Origin: Stomoxys calcitrans
Taxonomy: Eukaryota; Arthropoda; Insecta; Diptera; Muscidae
DNA: 64,000 bases
NCBI RefSeq assembly: GCF_963082655.1
Contig: NC_081555.1
Span: 24,169,291-24,233,290, forward strand
Reading direction: 5' to 3'
Of this stretch, positions 1 through 11,490 are shown piece by piece (the stretch's first letter is position 1; each line of letters begins with the position of its first letter). Under the pieces are notes generated by a model. The model did no database searches. It was given only the letters and a program-made list of their open reading frames with translations, and was not told the origin of the DNA. A program made the translations under genes and the position numbers.

Positions 1-19
1 GGAGTAGTTTTGAAATGGC

Positions 20-163
20 TGTTTTAGCAAATGGTACAGTACCACACAAATGTCGCCAGCGTTAGGAGGGGATAACCACCGCTGAAAATGTTTTCAGATA
101 TTATTGTCAGAATTCGAACCCGAGACGTTCAGCGTCAGAGGCGCATACGCAAATTTCTGCGCG
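20..163 (-). repeat. tRNA-derived SINE, 5'-part, degenerate
   Basis: Read on the minus strand this matches the head of the SINE seen at 48.87 and 53.70 kb: a degraded A-box region, then CGCCTCTGACGCTGAACG, a B-box-like GGGTTCGAATTC, then the TTTTCAGCGGTGGTTATCCCC body and CTGGCGACATTTG. The copy runs towards the window start and is diverged; its end there is unclear. Confidence 0.7.
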
Positions 164-2240
164 ATGGAAAATTTCTTTTAATGCTTCTAGAAAAATTTTG
201 TCGGTAATTTAAGCTACAGGAAAAATAAATTCTTTTGTCTTGCCAAGATTGTAAGGGATAAACATTCCTAGTGAGTTTTTGGGGATTTTTTTTGAGTTCT
301 TTAAACAAAAAATTTAGTAAGTGTCCAGTTCCTGGGGATTATAGCAAAACTTGCCATGAGTCAAGCATTTTTCCTAAAATTATCTTTTCTCAGTACTTTC
401 TTTTACAACCTTAACAAAAATCATCCATAATGGTCTGTTGACCCTTAATTCCTTTCACCCTCACTCGTTTTCGTATATCTACTGATCTGCTTTTCCTGGT
501 AATCTAACCATTGGACAACGAATGAATCACCTACGATGAGATTTTTTATTGTCTCCTTCCCATAGCCCAATTCATTTTGTGTACATCCATACTCGTACAC
601 GTATGTCTGTCTCTGCATTGGTCATTTGTCGTTGTTGGCTGTAGTGTCATTGTCATTTTCAGCTTCACCATCATCAATTTCATGAGAAGCTAAAAAATAA
701 TCCTGATTAAGAGTCTTGACTGGCGAGAGTTGTAAAGTAGTGTAAGTTCAATGGCCACTACGTGGAATTTCTTTTTTTTTGTGGAGCAGCTTCCAATGTA
801 AGCCAGCTTGTCCATTTCAATGTCTGTCCGTACTTTGATATTAATACTACTCTTATACTGAGCAGGAAATTAATAAAGAATGAGGTATAACAAAAAGCTG
901 CAATGTGGACACATCAAGGATTTTCATATGAAAATCGAGGAGTACGTAAAAATCAGAAGATTTATGAAAAAGAAACAAAAAATAGAGACAAGTTATTTTT
1001 CAAAGAAATGGGGAGCACAGCTTTCAATTGATTAAACGACAAAGTAGGAGAGATATGACACAATTTAAGTAAACTAGGATTCAGGTTTAAACAAAAATTG
1101 AAGAGGATTCGTAAAAGCGAAGAACAGAAATGCTAAAGCATAAGGCCCTTCTGTTCATGGTTCATGGGTTAAGGTCTAGTTCTCTGAAAATGTCTTACAA
1201 TCTAACATCCGTATTCACAAAACTTAAAACAGCTATATAGTAGGGATATTTGACGGTTCCAAAAGAAAATCTGTCAAATAAGCCTTCTTCAACGCTATTT
1301 TAAGTTTTATGAATATGGGCATAAGTACCTTTTGTATTGAAAATGCCCTCGCCTTTCAACCATACTATCAAAACTGGAACAAAAATCTAAAAAATGGTCC
1401 ATTGAGATGGTTCAAAAATTAACTTTCTTATAACATTTGCTTAAAATTTAGCTTTAATTTATAAAGTGAATGCTTCTAGATTTCAAAATATTTCGCATAC
1501 AGAAAATGGAATACCAATATTGAAAGGAAGCTCACAATCAAACAATATGGTTTTTCCCAAATATGGTCCTTCGAAATAATTAAATTAATATTTTATATGT
1601 TTCTAGATTACAGCAAATGTTCGTCAAAATATTAGAAGAAGGTCAAAATTGTAGCAAAAGCCAACAATCACAAACCAAGGCTTCTTTATGGTCCTTCTAG
1701 ATGGTTCAAAAATTTAATTTATTCTATTATTGTTATTGTTTGGCTTTAATTTGTCGCGTAATACATCTAAGTAACCAAATTAGTTGGTTTTATACATCTT
1801 TTAGAGAAAATTTTACAAATTTTTTTAGATTCTTTACATAATATAAAATAAGATTTATTGTAATTGAGTTTGAGGAAATATTCTTTAGTGTTGTATACAT
1901 ACGCATCATATAGAATAACGACTTACTTCAGATAATGATAAAAGATATTGAAACAAACATACCTGGAAAGAAAAAAAAAGTAAGTCATTAGTGAGATGTT
2001 AAAATGCCTTTAGAGAAAAAGTTTTCAATAATAAGTAGTATTATACTAACTTACTAATTTAATTTAAACAAATAAGTAAAGTTAGATTAAAGAATATAAG
2101 CAGATTAGATTGAAGAATGCTCCACCCTATAATCGTAGACAAAACATATAACATCACGAAGTTGTTTAAACACTGATGATGCAGAACGTAGTGGATGTTC
2201 ATATGAGACGGTGGAATGGGTTAGTGATAGTCTCCACCCA
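164..2240. other. AT-rich non-coding DNA
   Basis: No open frame with protein-like composition was seen. The only structure noticed is a fold-back element at 1206-1322, listed separately. The rest is poly-A/T-rich sequence, possibly intron or intergenic. Confidence 0.5.
1206..1322. repeat. Fold-back (long inverted repeat) element
   Basis: The left arm begins CCGTATTCACAAAACTTAAAA and the right arm, reverse-complemented, begins CCCATATTCATAAAACTTAAAA. The similarity continues through TATTTGACGG / TATTTGACAG, leaving about a 15-base loop. Two imperfect arms of about 50 bases fit a small MITE or snap-back element. No clear target duplication was seen. Confidence 0.6.
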
Positions 2241-2280
2241 GACTTATCATCATTGGTAAAATTGTTATACTACAGGTTAC

Positions 2281-4005
2281 ATATAAAAAATTCCCACGTT
2301 GGGTGCCAAAAATTCTATGTTTTCGTTGAATGTAATAGAAAAACCTACAAAAATATATATTTTTAAAAAACTTGAAATACAAAATGGAAAATATAAGGCA
2401 AATAAAAAATTCCGACGTTGAGCGCCAACGGGCTCGTTTTCGTAGAATGTAATAGAAAAACTTAAAATTACATATGTTTTGAAATAATTTGAAATACAAA
2501 TCAGAACTTGCAATCCAAATAAATTATTTCCACGTTGGGAGCCAGAATTTGTAATATTTTCCCATTTTTTCTTGTTTTTGCACTCATTGAAATGTAACAA
2601 AAAATATTTTTTCCTAAAAAAAAACAGAATTTTATATATAAAAATTCTTTCCGCTTAGTAATTTTCCACTTCTTTTAAAAATTAAATCGTTTTGATCACT
2701 TCATAATGAAAAGAAAACAAACCAGAAGTCAAAGAAAATAGTTTTTCCATTATTAGAAGTTTTTAGTTTAACCTTTTAACAAATTTACGTCACATGACAC
2801 ATAAGCAGGTTGAGCGCCAACAGTTGTACTCTTGTTTTATCAATATATACTAATATGCAAACTAAATTAAATTTATTAAAACAAATTTTTTCCTATATTC
2901 AAGATTTTTTAAGTGATCATTTAAGCCATTTAATTTATGCTACTTGAAACATACTCATGTTGGGCGCCAATAGTTTAAAGCAAATAAAGGAAGTACACAT
3001 AGAGAAGGTCTTATTTTCCCAAAATAAGGGTTTTGTAATTAAACCTTTAAACAGATCTCCTTTGGGCATTAGAATATTAAAACTTATTTTGCCTTAAGTC
3101 TGATATAAATTTTTGTCAGTGTGGCAATATATTAAACTTGTACTCAAATTGTCTTTATATCTTTGAATCTCCAATAAAAATTTTAAAATTCATTATATAA
3201 GCAAATGTCAATGTTTTCGTCAAAAAACAGGATTTTATACATAAAAAAGTGGCAATCCACGTCGGGCGCCAGAATGTTAACCACCCAGGGGAAAACATTA
3301 TTTCCTAAAACAAGAATGTTGTAATTAAACTTTTGGCCATAAATACGCAATATTAAACATTCCCAGGTTGGGCGCCAAAAATTTAAATCTTTTTGATAAT
3401 TTTATAATGAAAAGAAAACAAACAAGAAGTCAAAGAAAAACGCTTTCTTCCATTATCCGAATTTTTAATTTAACCATTAAATATATTAAAGTCATATAAG
3501 ACAAATCCAGGTTGGGCGCCAACAGTTTTAATTTTATTTTATCAATATATAATGCAAAGAAATTTTAAATTAATATATAAAAATTAATATTTTGCCTATA
3601 TTCAACATTTTTTTTATTGACCATTTGAATTTATGATACTTAAAACATACTCATGTTGGGCGCCAGAAGTTTAAAACAAATTAAGAAAGGAGTCTAAGAA
3701 AGTCATATTTTTCCACAATCAAGGTTTTGTAAAATGCAAATGGACAAGCTAACTTCTGCGCTACTGTGGCCTCCTTATCATGGGTTTGTAATTTAACCTT
3801 TAAGTAATTTTAAAGCATAAAAACATACATCCGTTGGGCACCAATATTTCCAAGTCTTAGTAGCCTGCACTAAACATTGTTTTTTTAAGCCCTCATAGGC
3901 TGATAGGCATTTTTCAGTGTGGCAATATATTAGATTATATTCAAATTGTCTTTATTTCTTTGAATATTCAATAAAATTAAAAAAAATTCATTAAATAAGC
4001 AAAAA
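2281..4005 (+). repeat. GTTGGGCGCCA array, block 1 (plus orientation)
   Basis: Ten copies of the 11-mer or one-to-two-base variants start at 2298, 2417, 2534, 2809, 2959, 3261, 3367, 3511, 3655 and 3833. The first three sit in tandem units of about 118 bp that also share ATGTAATAGAAAAAC and TTGAAATACAAA. Segments 2681-3205 and 3382-4002 are diverged direct copies of each other, offset about 700-800 bp, and carry the motif at equivalent places. Several copies extend upstream to CCCACGTTGGG, matching the T-arm/acceptor end of insect tRNA-Lys. No gag, pol or LTR was recognised in the block. Confidence 0.8.
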
Positions 4006-6204
4006 TCCAAAACACGCAAAATTTTGGGATTTTTCTCCCCAGAAAGCCATAAGCATTTAAGCTTGTTTAGCAAAATTTTATCTTAGAAATATTATTGCCT
4101 AAAATTAGCATAACATCAAAAATTTGCAATTCCAATTCCAAGAAAAAAAGTGAAAATATATCAATAAAAGCTACAGCTGGCTTTCTTGTCACATGGCAAA
4201 AATGGCAAATAACTCATAAAGATAATTTCCTATATTTATTCAAATATTTAGCTTTACTTCGTTTTTTGTTTTATGTTATATGCCCTCATCGACAATAGAT
4301 TTCACCTGTTTTCACTAACCACTTAATAGCAAGTGTGAATACAAACGGTAGCTCATGAATATTCAAAAACAAAACCTTTTTTTTTTGAACTACAAAAAAT
4401 GTGACTTAAAATAAACAGCAAACATAAAAGGGTAATAAATCACTCTAGAAAAATAGAGAAGCTGCCTTTTTTCTACGGCAAAGTTCAAGAGCAATGTGGA
4501 AAAATTGTTAGACTCTAAGAAAAATATATTAAACAAATAAAATAAAATATCATCAAGAATAATCAAAAATCAATTGGTTTCTGTTTTTTTCTTTCTTGAG
4601 TTAATAACTTTTAAACCTCATATTCTTTATGAGAACCAGTTTGGCTTCTGGCCACATAAACATAGAGGTGAGTTGCCTAAAAAAACACAACAACCGAGAC
4701 CCAAAACAAAAACCTCATAAAAAGAAACCAAAAATACATGAGTCATGTCTTGATAGGCAAAAAGAAAAAAGGTGAATTCAATTTATGTTTTCAATCGTCT
4801 GGCTTTCGGGTAACCCTGCCCCCTTATTCCCAAAACAAATTGGAGTATAACGAAACCTGAACAGGTTTTTGACTTTAAAATCAATTTGGAATATTTGAAC
4901 GTTTTGCTTATTTAACTGGAATTGCGGCATAATTTCAAGGAATTCCTCAATCATGGGAACCCAAAACTAATCAAATAGCAACAGTAATTGAAAAAATAAT
5001 TTAAAATTAAGCAATTTCAATAATTTTTTCCAATTTTTACAAATGATGAATTTCTTTTTTCTGTTTCTTTGTCCTGCACTTAATAGACGGATGTGAGAAT
5101 TGAATTGAATTTTATTTAAGCATGCGTAGTGTTTGAAATGTTCAACGGAAGTATTTACAAAAAAGCGGGGGTTGTTCATGTTCCCTTTGCCATATAAAGG
5201 AAGTTGCTCGTCTTTCTAACCGGAACTTCATTTAAAATTTATAAAAAAAAAAATATTACGTTGGCGTGAAATTCAATTCAATTCAATTGTGTGAAAAACA
5301 AGAACATTAGTCCAGGGATATGTCCATATGCTCAAGAGCAAAGGTAAACTAGTTTTATCAGGAAATCATTATGTTTACCTGCTGGGAAGCCTCTTAAAGG
5401 ATTTTAAGGGATTAATGAAGCACCAACAGAGAACAGGTAGTTAAGAACAAACATCCTGCGTGATATTTGTTGAGTTTTAGATTTTCTACAAATGATGATA
5501 AAATCCTGAGGTTGTTATTTTTGATTTATAACAGCAATTTGGAGTTTAAAAAATTTGTTTAAGGTGATTATTCACACAGAAACTGAAAATTCTCAGTTTG
5601 ACCCTAATTCATCACATATAAAAAGTTTTTTTTTATGATTCATTCAATTTAAGTCAGAAAAATAACTAATGTAAGTTATTATGTTCAGTTTTCTGAAACA
5701 AATTTTTGGTGATTCATCACTGAATATAAGTAGGGGTTTCTTTAATTCTTCAAAATTAAAAAAAATCTAATAGGCACCACACAAAATTAAAATTGATTGA
5801 AGGGGTCAAGCTGAAAAATTAATTGAATCCATAAAATTTATCACATTTCCGGTGAATATCCTATTAGGTTACGAGGAGGATATAATCTAAATAATGTTGA
5901 GAAATTTTTGATATTCTCAATTGACATTCAATTTGATTTTTTCAATAGAATACCTGCCGAATCACACGCCTATTGAAAACCATTGGTTGGGCGTCCGTTG
6001 TCATTACTGGCATTTATTGAAAATGGAAAACTAATTTATGATTTCATTTTTAATAAGTGGCGCCCAACATAGAGCAAACATTATTTTAAGATAACTACAA
6101 AGAATTCAGTTATTAATTATGAAATCACTAATTTTTTTCTATGCTCTATCCATGTCAGTAAAAAGTATACCACCAGTTGTTAATTTATTCAATGGTCATC
6201 TGTG
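4006..6204. other. AT-rich non-coding DNA with two stray array motifs
   Basis: No gene was recognised. A TGGCGCCCAAC (minus orientation) lies at 6058-6068 and a weak GTTGGGCGTCC at 5986. A short ATTCA-type direct repeat occurs near 5272-5290. Confidence 0.5.
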
Positions 6205-6470
6205 AAAATGAAAAGTGTTCAGTATATTCTGCCATTTCATCATAAACAAACAAGCAACGACTGCAAGTCATTGAAATTTATTATTTAAATTCAACCGCTC
6301 GATGGAAATTCAGTGAATTTTATCGAAAACATGTGTTAAACAATGAATCTCATTTCTGTCGCATCTGCTATGAAGAACAGTCGCATGCCGCACAAGAGTT
6401 ACCAATGCAACCGAAAAAAACGACAGTTTGTTGTGGTTTATGGCCTGTTGGCATCATTTTATATTGATCT
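6205..6470 (+). pseudogene. Degenerate Tc1/mariner transposase fragment
   Basis: The sequence parallels the mariner copy at 44.8 kb: a decayed N-terminal region (CATTTCATCATAAACAAACA, then a CAAGTCATTGAA core), a jump, and then codons readable as EEQ..AAQELPMQPKKTTVCCGLWPVGII. That corresponds to the EEQPEAVQELPMHPEKYTVWCGL segment of the 44.8-kb copy. The middle of the transposase is missing and stops interrupt the frame. It is an old, dead copy of the same family. Confidence 0.65.
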
Positions 6471-6472
6471 GC

Positions 6473-7550
6473 GACCCCATAAAGTATATATATTCTTGAT
6501 CGTCTTGACATTCTAAGTCGATCTAGCCATATCCGTCCGTCACGATAGGCGTCGAACGAATAAAAATATCCGCTTGGAATTTGGCAGACCCATAGAGTAT
6601 AAACCTATCTTCAGTATTGACTTCTTGAGCCCGAAGAGACCTCAATTTTTATGCGTTTTGAATCAAATTCGACCCAAGGACTTCTGTTCTGACTTCCCGA
6701 TATAAACCGATCCCTGGATTTGATTTCTTGATTTTAATGTGCTTCGGAGAGTACACTTATATTTCTTATTTCGTCATTCTCCTCCTTTCATCGAAATATT
6801 CCTCTGAATATACATTCTTGATCGTCATTTTAAGTCGATCTAGCCATGTCTGTCCGTCTGTCTGTCGAAAGCACGTTAACTTTCGAAGGAGTAAAGCTAG
6901 TCGCTTGAAATTTTGCATGAATACTTCTTATTAGTGTAGGTCGGTTGGGATTGTAAATGGGCTACATCGGTCCATGTTTTTTTATAGCTGCCATATAAAC
7001 CGATGTTGAATCTGGACTTCTCGAGTCATTAGAGGGCGCAATTCGTATCCGATTTGGCTGAAATTTTGCATGAGGTGTTTTGTTATGATTTTCAACAACT
7101 GTGTTAACTGTGGTTCAAATTGGTCCATAACCTGATATAGCTGCCATAAAAATCGATCTTGAATTTCTTGAGCCAATAGAGAACGCAATATCTATCCGAT
7201 TTGGCTGAAGTTTTGCAAGAAGTGTTTTGTTATGACTTCTAACAACTGTGTCAAATATGGTTTTAGTTGGTCCATAACCTGATATAGCTGCCATATAAAC
7301 AAGTCTGGGATATTGATTTCTTGAGCCTCCAGAGGGCGTAATTATTATCCTATTTGGCTGAAATTTTGTACAACGACTTCCCTTATGACCTTCAACATAC
7401 GTGCCAATTATGGTCTAATCGGTCTATAGCCTGATACAGCTCCCATCTAAACAGATCTCCCTATTTTACTTCTTGAGCCCCTAAAGATCATAATTTTTAT
7501 TCGAATTGGCTGAAATTTTACGCAACGACTTCTGCTATGGACCCCAACAT
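6473..7550 (-). mobile_element. mini-me/DINE-1-like repeat, minus orientation
   Basis: It begins with the reverse of the conserved core (CCCATAAAGTATATATATTC, TTGATCGTC, then AAGTCGATCTAGCCAT, then GTCCGTCTGTCTGTC). Repeated units carrying ATAGCTGCCATATAAACCGAT, GAGGGCGCAATT and GATTTGGCTGAAATTTTG follow. Two core-like ends are present (near 6475 and 6790), so it may be two joined copies. One reading frame on the minus strand stays open through 6982-7188, but it is simply the repeat unit translated. Confidence 0.75.
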
Positions 7551-7561
7551 ATGTTTCTTAT

Positions 7562-8021
7562 GTTGGGCGCCAGCTTTGCATATCACATTTGTAATCTGCA
7601 CTTATTTAACATTGGGCTGTATTACAAAATTAGCTGTGCTTAATACGATTCATTAATTTTTTTAACCACAAGCTTCATTCTTTGAAACACGTGCCGTTGG
7701 TCGCCATTTCCTTTGTGGGGAAAAGGCAACGTTTAACTGGTTATACCGTTGGAAGACATTTTGCTTGTCATAATCCAATTCTATAGCTATAAGATAAGCA
7801 AAAGAACTATTTATAAAACTGTTATACGCTTTTCTTGAAACATATCACGTTGGGTGCCATTTTCATGTAAAAATGAACCAAAAAAACATATTTTTCTTGG
7901 AAAAAAAAATTTTTCGTTTCCATTCATTGGATTTATTTTATTAATCATCATTTTGGGTATTTATTGCAAATGCTGGACCCTAAAAATTTGGCTACCACAA
8001 AACGAACAACGTTGGGCGCCA
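7562..8021 (+). repeat. GTTGGGCGCCA array, block 2
   Basis: Four copies in the same orientation start at 7562 (exact), 7696 (GTTGGTCGCCA), 7849 (GTTGGGTGCCA) and 8011 (exact), spaced 134-162 bp apart. The sequence between them is AT-rich and diverged. The block abuts the mini-me copy on its left. Confidence 0.75.
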
Positions 8022-8029
8022 TTTTTGTT

Positions 8030-9620
8030 AAGGACAATAAAAACATTCGAATATTTTTATATTTTTTAATAACGCTTTTAACTCCTTATCTACTGTCAGG
8101 GCTTGTAATTTTCACTATTTTCTTATAAGTTTTTTTATTTAATTTTATTTTTTTTTCCAATTCATCTCAGACTTTGATCTTCTCAAAACCATAATGACAT
8201 TCCTTATTAGTCAATTGAAAAGCTATCATTACTAGTATTGTAACCTAGTGCTAATTTTTCTAGTGAACTTAATGCCTCAATCACGTTTTCTCAATGTTTC
8301 TAAGGCATAGACAAACAAAACAACTATTCACAGCGTCCTCTGTGTTGTGGTTCAAAAGACAATTAGGTTTGTCTAAAAGGCTATAACGACAATAATGACA
8401 TTCATAATTCATTTAATTTTCAAACAAAACACGCAAATTTCATATTAAATCAAGCGAGCCCAGACAGCTCTCTGAGTGGGAAATTATTAAAAATATATCA
8501 AAAATTAAAAAAAAGAAACAAAAAAACGGCGAAAAACGAAGAATGACTTTGAAAGATATAATAAAAAAGAGGAAGTGGTAAGCCCTACATATACACAAAA
8601 ACAAATATTACAAACCAAAAGCCACAAACAAATGAAAAACTATAAGGCAACAAAAATTCTGAGCACATAAGCATAAAATTGTGATAAAAAACAGAAATTA
8701 AGCGTTTTATAGTTTTTTTATTATAATCAGACAAAAATAAAGGGCGGCGTAGAAAAATTATTAATGTGCCTTTTCCATATCAGTTTTTGTATTTGTAATT
8801 TATTACAAAAAAGCCGCAATATTATCAATTTTAAACGAAATAAAAACACACACAAAAAAATGTTAATGTAGTCACTGCTACACACTGACCTACTGCTTGG
8901 ACAATACAACAAAACAAAACTCAGCAAAAATCTCCCACAAAAATTTAGAAATTTATTAATTTTGCTGATATCACCAGAATGATATAAGACATTTTGGGTT
9001 ATAAAAGAATTACTTTAAAAGAGCTTAGCTTTTTCGTTTTTTTTTTCTAAATCTCCAATTACCTCATGTCTCAAAAATAATTCAAAAACACGCAAAACCG
9101 GCCATATTCCATACATATGAACAGACAAAATCTTAATTATTACCAGTCTAGTGTTTTCACCTGCATTGGTATGAGATTGACATTTTATTTTGTATAGAGA
9201 TCAGCTTTAAGATATTGCGTTTTAATTTTGCTTGTTATATTAGAAGAAACACGAAAATTTAATATGCCTTTTAGAGTTTTTAGTTTACGTTTTTTTTAAT
9301 GTTTTAATTTAAAATTAACATTAAAAAGCACATGCAAATTTTTTAAACAAAAATCACCGGGTATGTTGTGGTGGGAATAGTATCTGACTTAGATTTTGTG
9401 AAGATAAGTTAAATGCAAAGCACACAAAATGTTTTATGTGACACCAACAAAGATTACATATAAGATAGTCTCCAATGAAACAAGGAAATGAGCTAACAAT
9501 AAATTACAATTAGTTGGAGGGTTGGGTCACGTCAAGTGCAGGAAATATGTAGGATGGCCAATGAAACAGGAGTAAGAGGAAAGAAACACAAAACTGAAAA
9601 TGTTATCAAAAAAAGGTGCC
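8030..9620. other. AT-rich non-coding DNA
   Basis: No coding signal, RNA gene or recognised mobile element was found. It is poly-A/T-rich throughout. Confidence 0.5.
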
Positions 9621-9624
9621 ACAA

Positions 9625-9635
9625 GTTGGGCGCCA
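9625..9635 (+). repeat. Solitary exact GTTGGGCGCCA
   Basis: An exact 11-mer, preceded by GGTGCCACAA. It belongs to the plus-oriented series between 2.3 and 11.3 kb. Confidence 0.7.
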
Positions 9636-9699
9636 TTTGGATAAAAATGTATAATTGGTCAAACAAATTATTTAGTCGTATCATATCTTATATATAACC

Positions 9700-9790
9700 A
9701 GTAAGGAACGGCAAAAGTCGGGCGCAGCCGACTATTTAATACCCTACACCTATCCCACAATTATAAATTCGGTCAATATATAAATATATA
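9700..9790 (+). mobile_element. mini-me-like terminus, truncated by a LINE
   Basis: GTAAGGAACGGCAAAAGTCG with the hairpin AGTCGG...CCGACT (9716-9721 / 9728-9733), followed by TAATACCCTACACC, is the same type of terminus as at 37.14 kb. It runs only about 90 bp before RNase H coding sequence begins. Confidence 0.6.
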
Positions 9791-10625
9791 TGTATATGAG
9801 AGCTATATATAAATCTGAACCGACTATCCCTGGTAATAGAAGTTACATAGACTTCTATAGGGATGGTTTCAGACTAGACGATCAGGTGGGCTTTAGGGGG
9901 TGTATTCTAAAGATCTACAACTGGTCATATCGAAAAGGTTACCCTACCACTGCAGTGTATATCAAGCGGAGATCATGGCAATTAAGGATCTGGGTACCGG
10001 GCCACAGATATATCGCAGGGAATTGTAAATCGGACGAGCTTGCGAGACTAGGAACTACCCTACACATTCCAGAAATACTGGAATCTGTGGGTATGACTCT
10101 AGCGACATCTAAATTAAGTTTTCAGGACCAGGCCCGAAGGACAACGAATGATAGATGGTCACAAAGAGGGGGCTGTGAGTATTCTAAAACTATGTGGTCT
10201 TATCCAGACTTGAAGAGGTCTACTGCTTTGTTGTCACTGGCTAGAACAGACGTCTCAGTCATTGTCTCCGTCATGACAGATTACTGTCTAATAGGAAAAC
10301 CTTCCGACAGACTGAAGCTTGCCAGCAACGATTTTTGCAGACGCTGTGAGGACATCGACGAAGAAGAGACTATAGAACACCTTGTGTGTGTGTTCCGCAC
10401 TAGCAGTCAGAAGGAGTTCCACTTTAGTTTCTCATTTTTTTGAGAACCTGTCTGATTTAGCTAAGGATGTGAACATTCTAAAGTTGTTTGGCTTTTTAAA
10501 GCGATCTGGATGGTTCAACGGTAGGAACTAGAAGGCATCTTCCTTCTTCTGTTCCTGTGGTATCACAAGGGACGAAAACGTCTAAGTTAGTCTGATGGCA
10601 GTCTGCCACTTAAACCCAACCTAAC
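9790..10625 (+). pseudogene. Non-LTR retrotransposon 3' end (RNase H + zinc knuckle), internally deleted
   Basis: The open stretch to 10443 encodes the start of a LINE RNase H domain (SYIDFYRDGF, the first catalytic Asp retained) fused directly to its C-terminal part (WVPGHR..AGNCKSDELARLGT). The central Glu and DSQ catalytic segments are missing. Downstream come NDRWSQ, the domain after RNase H, and a C-terminal CRRC...EHLVC zinc motif. The frame then breaks, but the LINE tail continues (a W-F-N-GRN-like tail, CCTGTGGTATCACAAGGGA) to a 3' end CTTAAACCCAACCTAACC. RNase H-bearing LINEs (I/R1/LOA-type) keep this order. It is non-functional. Confidence 0.85.
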
Positions 10626-10842
10626 CTTTCATATAACTAAAGTTCAATATAGAAGCCTTTCAAACTTTAAGCAATTTTCATTCATTGAAAATAATCACAT
10701 GTTTAAACTTACAATATAAATTCGAAAAAATAAAGGACTCATTTTTTTTTAGATTTCAATCATAAAATTTCTCTGGTTTTCTTTTTGGAAGATTTTCATA
10801 ACTGATCGGTTTTATATTATGGAATTTTACAAGCCACCTGTT

Positions 10843-10853
10843 GTTGGGCGTCA
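10843..10853 (+). repeat. Array motif variant GTTGGGCGTCA
   Basis: One mismatch from the 11-mer, in the plus orientation like its neighbours. Confidence 0.55.
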
Positions 10854-11154
10854 TTTCGTGAATGAATTATACTTATTGAAAAAAATCAAATACTTTGGCT
10901 TTCTAGAAACGTGTACCATAATTTTTGAAATCTTTCGACTGCGAAATCTTTCCACTACCAACTCTTTCCAGTAAAAGAAAATGAGAAATTGAAACTGAGG
11001 TGCAGTTTTGAAGTTGGAGTATTTGAGAAGTAGAGTATTTTAGAATGAGGAATAATTTGGAGAGATTAGCATGTCCGTCCATTGCTTTACACGCTTGGCT
11101 TCAAAATCCGTAGAGTGCATAAAATAGCTTGCAAAAAGTTTGTCAAGCTGCAAC

Positions 11155-11490
11155 GTTGGGCGCCAGTTTTACTAAAATTGATTTTCTTATAATACTAAGG
11201 GTAAAAACCTTCGATCCATGAATCTGACTGTACTTCTTAATCTCCTAACTTTATTTTCAAAACAGAAAACAAAATGGTATACAAAATTTCTGGCACCCAA
11301 ACTTGGCCCGCTAAACAATTTCTTGGGCGCCAGTTTTACTAAAATTTATTTTCCCTTAATACTAAGGGTAAAAACCTTGGATCCATGAATCTGACTGTAT
11401 TTCTAAATCTCCTAACTGTATTTCCAAAATAAAAAAAAAAAAGTTTACAAAATTTATGGCGTCCAAACTTGGCTCGCTAACCAATTTGTT
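11155..11490 (+). repeat. 177-bp tandem duplication carrying the array motif
   Basis: Copies start at CGCCAGTTTTACTAAAATT (11161) and again at 11338. Both contain ATACTAAGGGTAAAAACCTT, ATCCATGAATCTGACTGTA and CCAAACTTGG. Each copy holds a plus GTTGGGCGCCA/CTTGGGCGCCA (11155, 11332) and a minus-like TGGCACCCAAA/TGGCGTCCAAA (11291, 11457). The motif therefore occurs here as an inverted pair, at the point where array orientation changes. Confidence 0.85.

Noticed and set aside
6982..7188. A 68-codon minus frame (WQLYQVMDQFEP...) as a gene
   Set aside because: It is the 153-bp mini-me unit translated; equivalent frames at 28-30 kb contain stops.
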